From the NCBI GenBank assembly GCA_016712885.1, contig JADJQF010000039.1, positions 1-9,522 of the forward strand: DNA of 9,522 bases, given 5' to 3'. The position numbers were made by a program, and so were the translations under genes. The stretch comes from Candidatus Flexicrinis proximus. GTDB taxonomy: Bacteria; Chloroflexota; Anaerolineae; Aggregatilineales; Phototrophicaceae. The notes under the pieces were generated by a model, which was not told the DNA's origin, ran no database searches, and saw nothing but the letters and a program-made list of their open reading frames with translations. Shown piece after piece: positions 8,244 to 9,522 of this stretch. Within the stretch, counting starts at the first letter, position 1; every line of letters starts with the position of its first letter.

Positions 8244-8735
8244 ATGCGCCACATATCCCAAGTTATCGCAATCGCCATCTGCGTTATCGGCCTGACATCG
8301 ATAGCGACCGCGCAGGACAATACCGCGCTCCCAACCGACTGGACTACAGAAACGCCGATAGCATGGCTGAATGCACAGGTGACGCCGGATTTAGCGCCAC
8401 AAGCCCCGGCAGTAAACGAACCGCCCGCAGAGGGTAGTGACGCCTACGCCATCGCGTTAGAGGCACTAGTGAGCGTTATTCTAGGCGTCGTCAATACAAC
8501 CGGCGGCGCGGTGGTTATCGGACTGGGTATCTGGAAGTTTGCGCCCATCGTCTTAGCAATCGCGGAATTCCTGACCAAGCTTACCCCGCGCACCGATGAT
8601 GACATGGCGGTCGCACGGCTACGGACGGAACTGGAACGCGCCGGTATTATCCCCATCACCCCCACGGTTACACCCACGGCAACATCAGTAAGCACGACCT
8701 ACACGACCAATATCCTACCGGGTAGCGAGGGGTAA
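8244..8735 (+). CDS. Small membrane protein with signal peptide, unknown function (holin-like candidate)
   Basis: This uninterrupted 163-residue protein starts 6 nt after AAAGG (8233-8237). Residues 1-23 form a signal peptide ending ATA-Q. Residues 24-66 are acidic and Pro-rich (TPDLAPQAPAVNEPPAEG). A long hydrophobic stretch at about 69-107 (ALEALVSVILGVVNTTGGAV, VIGLGIWKFAPIVLAIAEFL) can form one long helix or a hairpin around TTGG. A short charged helix follows (ARLRTELERAG), then a Thr/Pro-rich end (ITPTVTPTATSV). Its architecture echoes the preceding gene, with the same TAQ motif after a hydrophobic N-terminus and 2 nt between the two genes. I recognise no family. A holin or other envelope role fits size and topology but is inference; a virion-associated membrane protein is an alternative. 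Confidence 0.75.
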   Translation: MRHISQVIAIAICVIGLTSIATAQDNTALPTDWTTETPIAWLNAQVTPDLAPQAPAVNEPPAEGSDAYAIALEALVSVILGVVNTTGGAVVIGLGIWKFAPIVLAIAEFLTKLTPRTDDDMAVARLRTELERAGIIPITPTVTPTATSVSTTYTTNILPGSEG

Positions 8736-8736
8736 G

Positions 8737-9522
8737 ATGCTAAACGATAACAACGCGCTTGTGCAGGCGATTGCCGGTTTCGTGGCCTTACTCACCCCGG
8801 CGCAAAAGCAAGCGGCATTAGCCATGGCTGAGATTGTGACGCTGGCCTTATCCGATGCCCCGCCGCCCTTCCCAGCCGCCAGTTTCACGCATACGTTAGA
8901 CGGACTGAATGCGACGTTTACCGATACTTTACCGGCGGTCATAGTCGCGTATGGTCGTTTGGCGATGGTCTGACTTCTACCGCACAACATCCGACACACG
9001 TCTATACCACGGCAAGGACGCATTGCGTCACTCTGACCATAGCAAACGAGGAAGGCGAGATGAGCGCAGCGACATTACTCCTGACGGTTTTAGGCGGCGG
9101 GATTGTGGGTGAAACCACTTCCATCACCAGCGGACTGCAAGCATGGTGGAAGTTCCGTCAACTCACCGGAGCCGCCTCCGTTGCGAACGATGGCACGACG
9201 GGTTCTGCCGATGATCTTACACCGGATGATACCGGTGTTACTGCACAAAACAGCGGGCCGAACGGACGCCTTGCAACCGCCGCAAGTAGTGGCACCACCT
9301 TTTGGGAAGGGGATACTACATCCTCGCTACTTCAGTCTACCGATTACACCGTCGCGCTACTGTTCTACAAAGATACTGGCATGGGTATCCTTGCGGCAGA
9401 TGCCAGCGGGGCAGGCACAGCGACGAACGTCGTCTACGTAGAAGAGCCGGCCGATCTGGAACTCGTATCTATCACGCACTATGGCACGACCGATGCCAGT
9501 CAGCGGATGCTACTGAATGCGG
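8737..9522 (+). CDS. Surface-binding protein with PKD domain and LamG-like region (3' truncated, one frameshift)
   Basis: The ATG has GAGG 6 nt upstream and follows the previous stop by 1 nt. A helical N-terminus (about residues 1-40, LVQAIAGFVALLTPAQKQAA) has no signal peptide. A PKD-type beta-sandwich follows: ASFTHTLDGLNATFTDT, then, after loss of one T near 8928, WSFGDGLTSTAQHPTHVY with the hallmark FGDG, and CVTLTIANEEG. The frame 8928-9522 is then open to the window edge and reads GLQAWWKF, NSGPNGRLATAASSGTTFW, and STDYTVALLFYKDTGMGILA, which fits the start of a LamG/concanavalin A-like domain. These folds bind glycans or proteins. In a phage tail context the protein is probably an adhesion or receptor-binding accessory. 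The LamG call is less certain than PKD because the domain is cut by the edge. Confidence 0.75.

Noticed and set aside
1..9522. CRISPR array, tRNA or insertion-sequence ends
   Set aside because: Reading both strands, I saw no regularly spaced direct repeats, no cloverleaf with a conserved T-arm, and no transposase motif or terminal inverted repeats.

Overview
The window looks like the tail end of a tailed-phage (or prophage) structural module from a moderately GC-rich environmental genome. Hand counts give about 58% GC in a tail-fibre line. All supported genes lie on the + strand, packed tightly with several ATGA or TGATG stop/start overlaps. No integrase, terminase, capsid, tRNA or host gene is visible, so lysogenic state and host cannot be decided. 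The host is unknown; the signal peptides and the PKD/LamG-type adhesin only say that it is a bacterium with an exposed surface.

Layout, left to right: (1) the C-terminal part of a coiled-coil tape-measure-like protein (1-1356); (2) a small tail-associated ORF of about 75 aa (1357-1585); (3) a tail/baseplate-type protein of about 900 aa (1582-4292); (4) a tail fibre of about 555 aa with motifs recurrent in environmental phage fibres (4289-5966); (5) an AT-rich leader with an extended -10 promoter and a perfect GC-rich 10-bp hairpin, followed by an intact HNH-AP2 homing-type endonuclease (6062-6601); (6) a membrane-anchored SGNH/GDSL hydrolase (6598-7396); (7) and (8) two membrane proteins with signal-peptide-like N-termini (7433-8241 and 8244-8735); (9) a protein with a PKD domain followed by a LamG/concanavalin-like region, running off the right edge (8737-9522).

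A dominant technical fact is that most long genes are broken into pieces in different frames. Recognisable protein motifs resume immediately in another frame. The breaks are single-base gains or losses, several of them in short G, T or C runs. This fits an unpolished long-read assembly better than gene decay, so the genes below are annotated as full-length reconstructions across the shifts. The endonuclease gene and the 8244-8735 gene are uninterrupted.

Functionally, genes 1-4 would build the tail tube, tip and receptor-binding fibre. The endonuclease is probably a selfish passenger inserted behind the fibre gene. Genes 6-9 (hydrolase, two membrane proteins, surface-binding protein) form a second block that could act on the host envelope: glycan de-esterification, lysis or membrane targeting, and adhesion. 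That second block is the least familiar part of the window.
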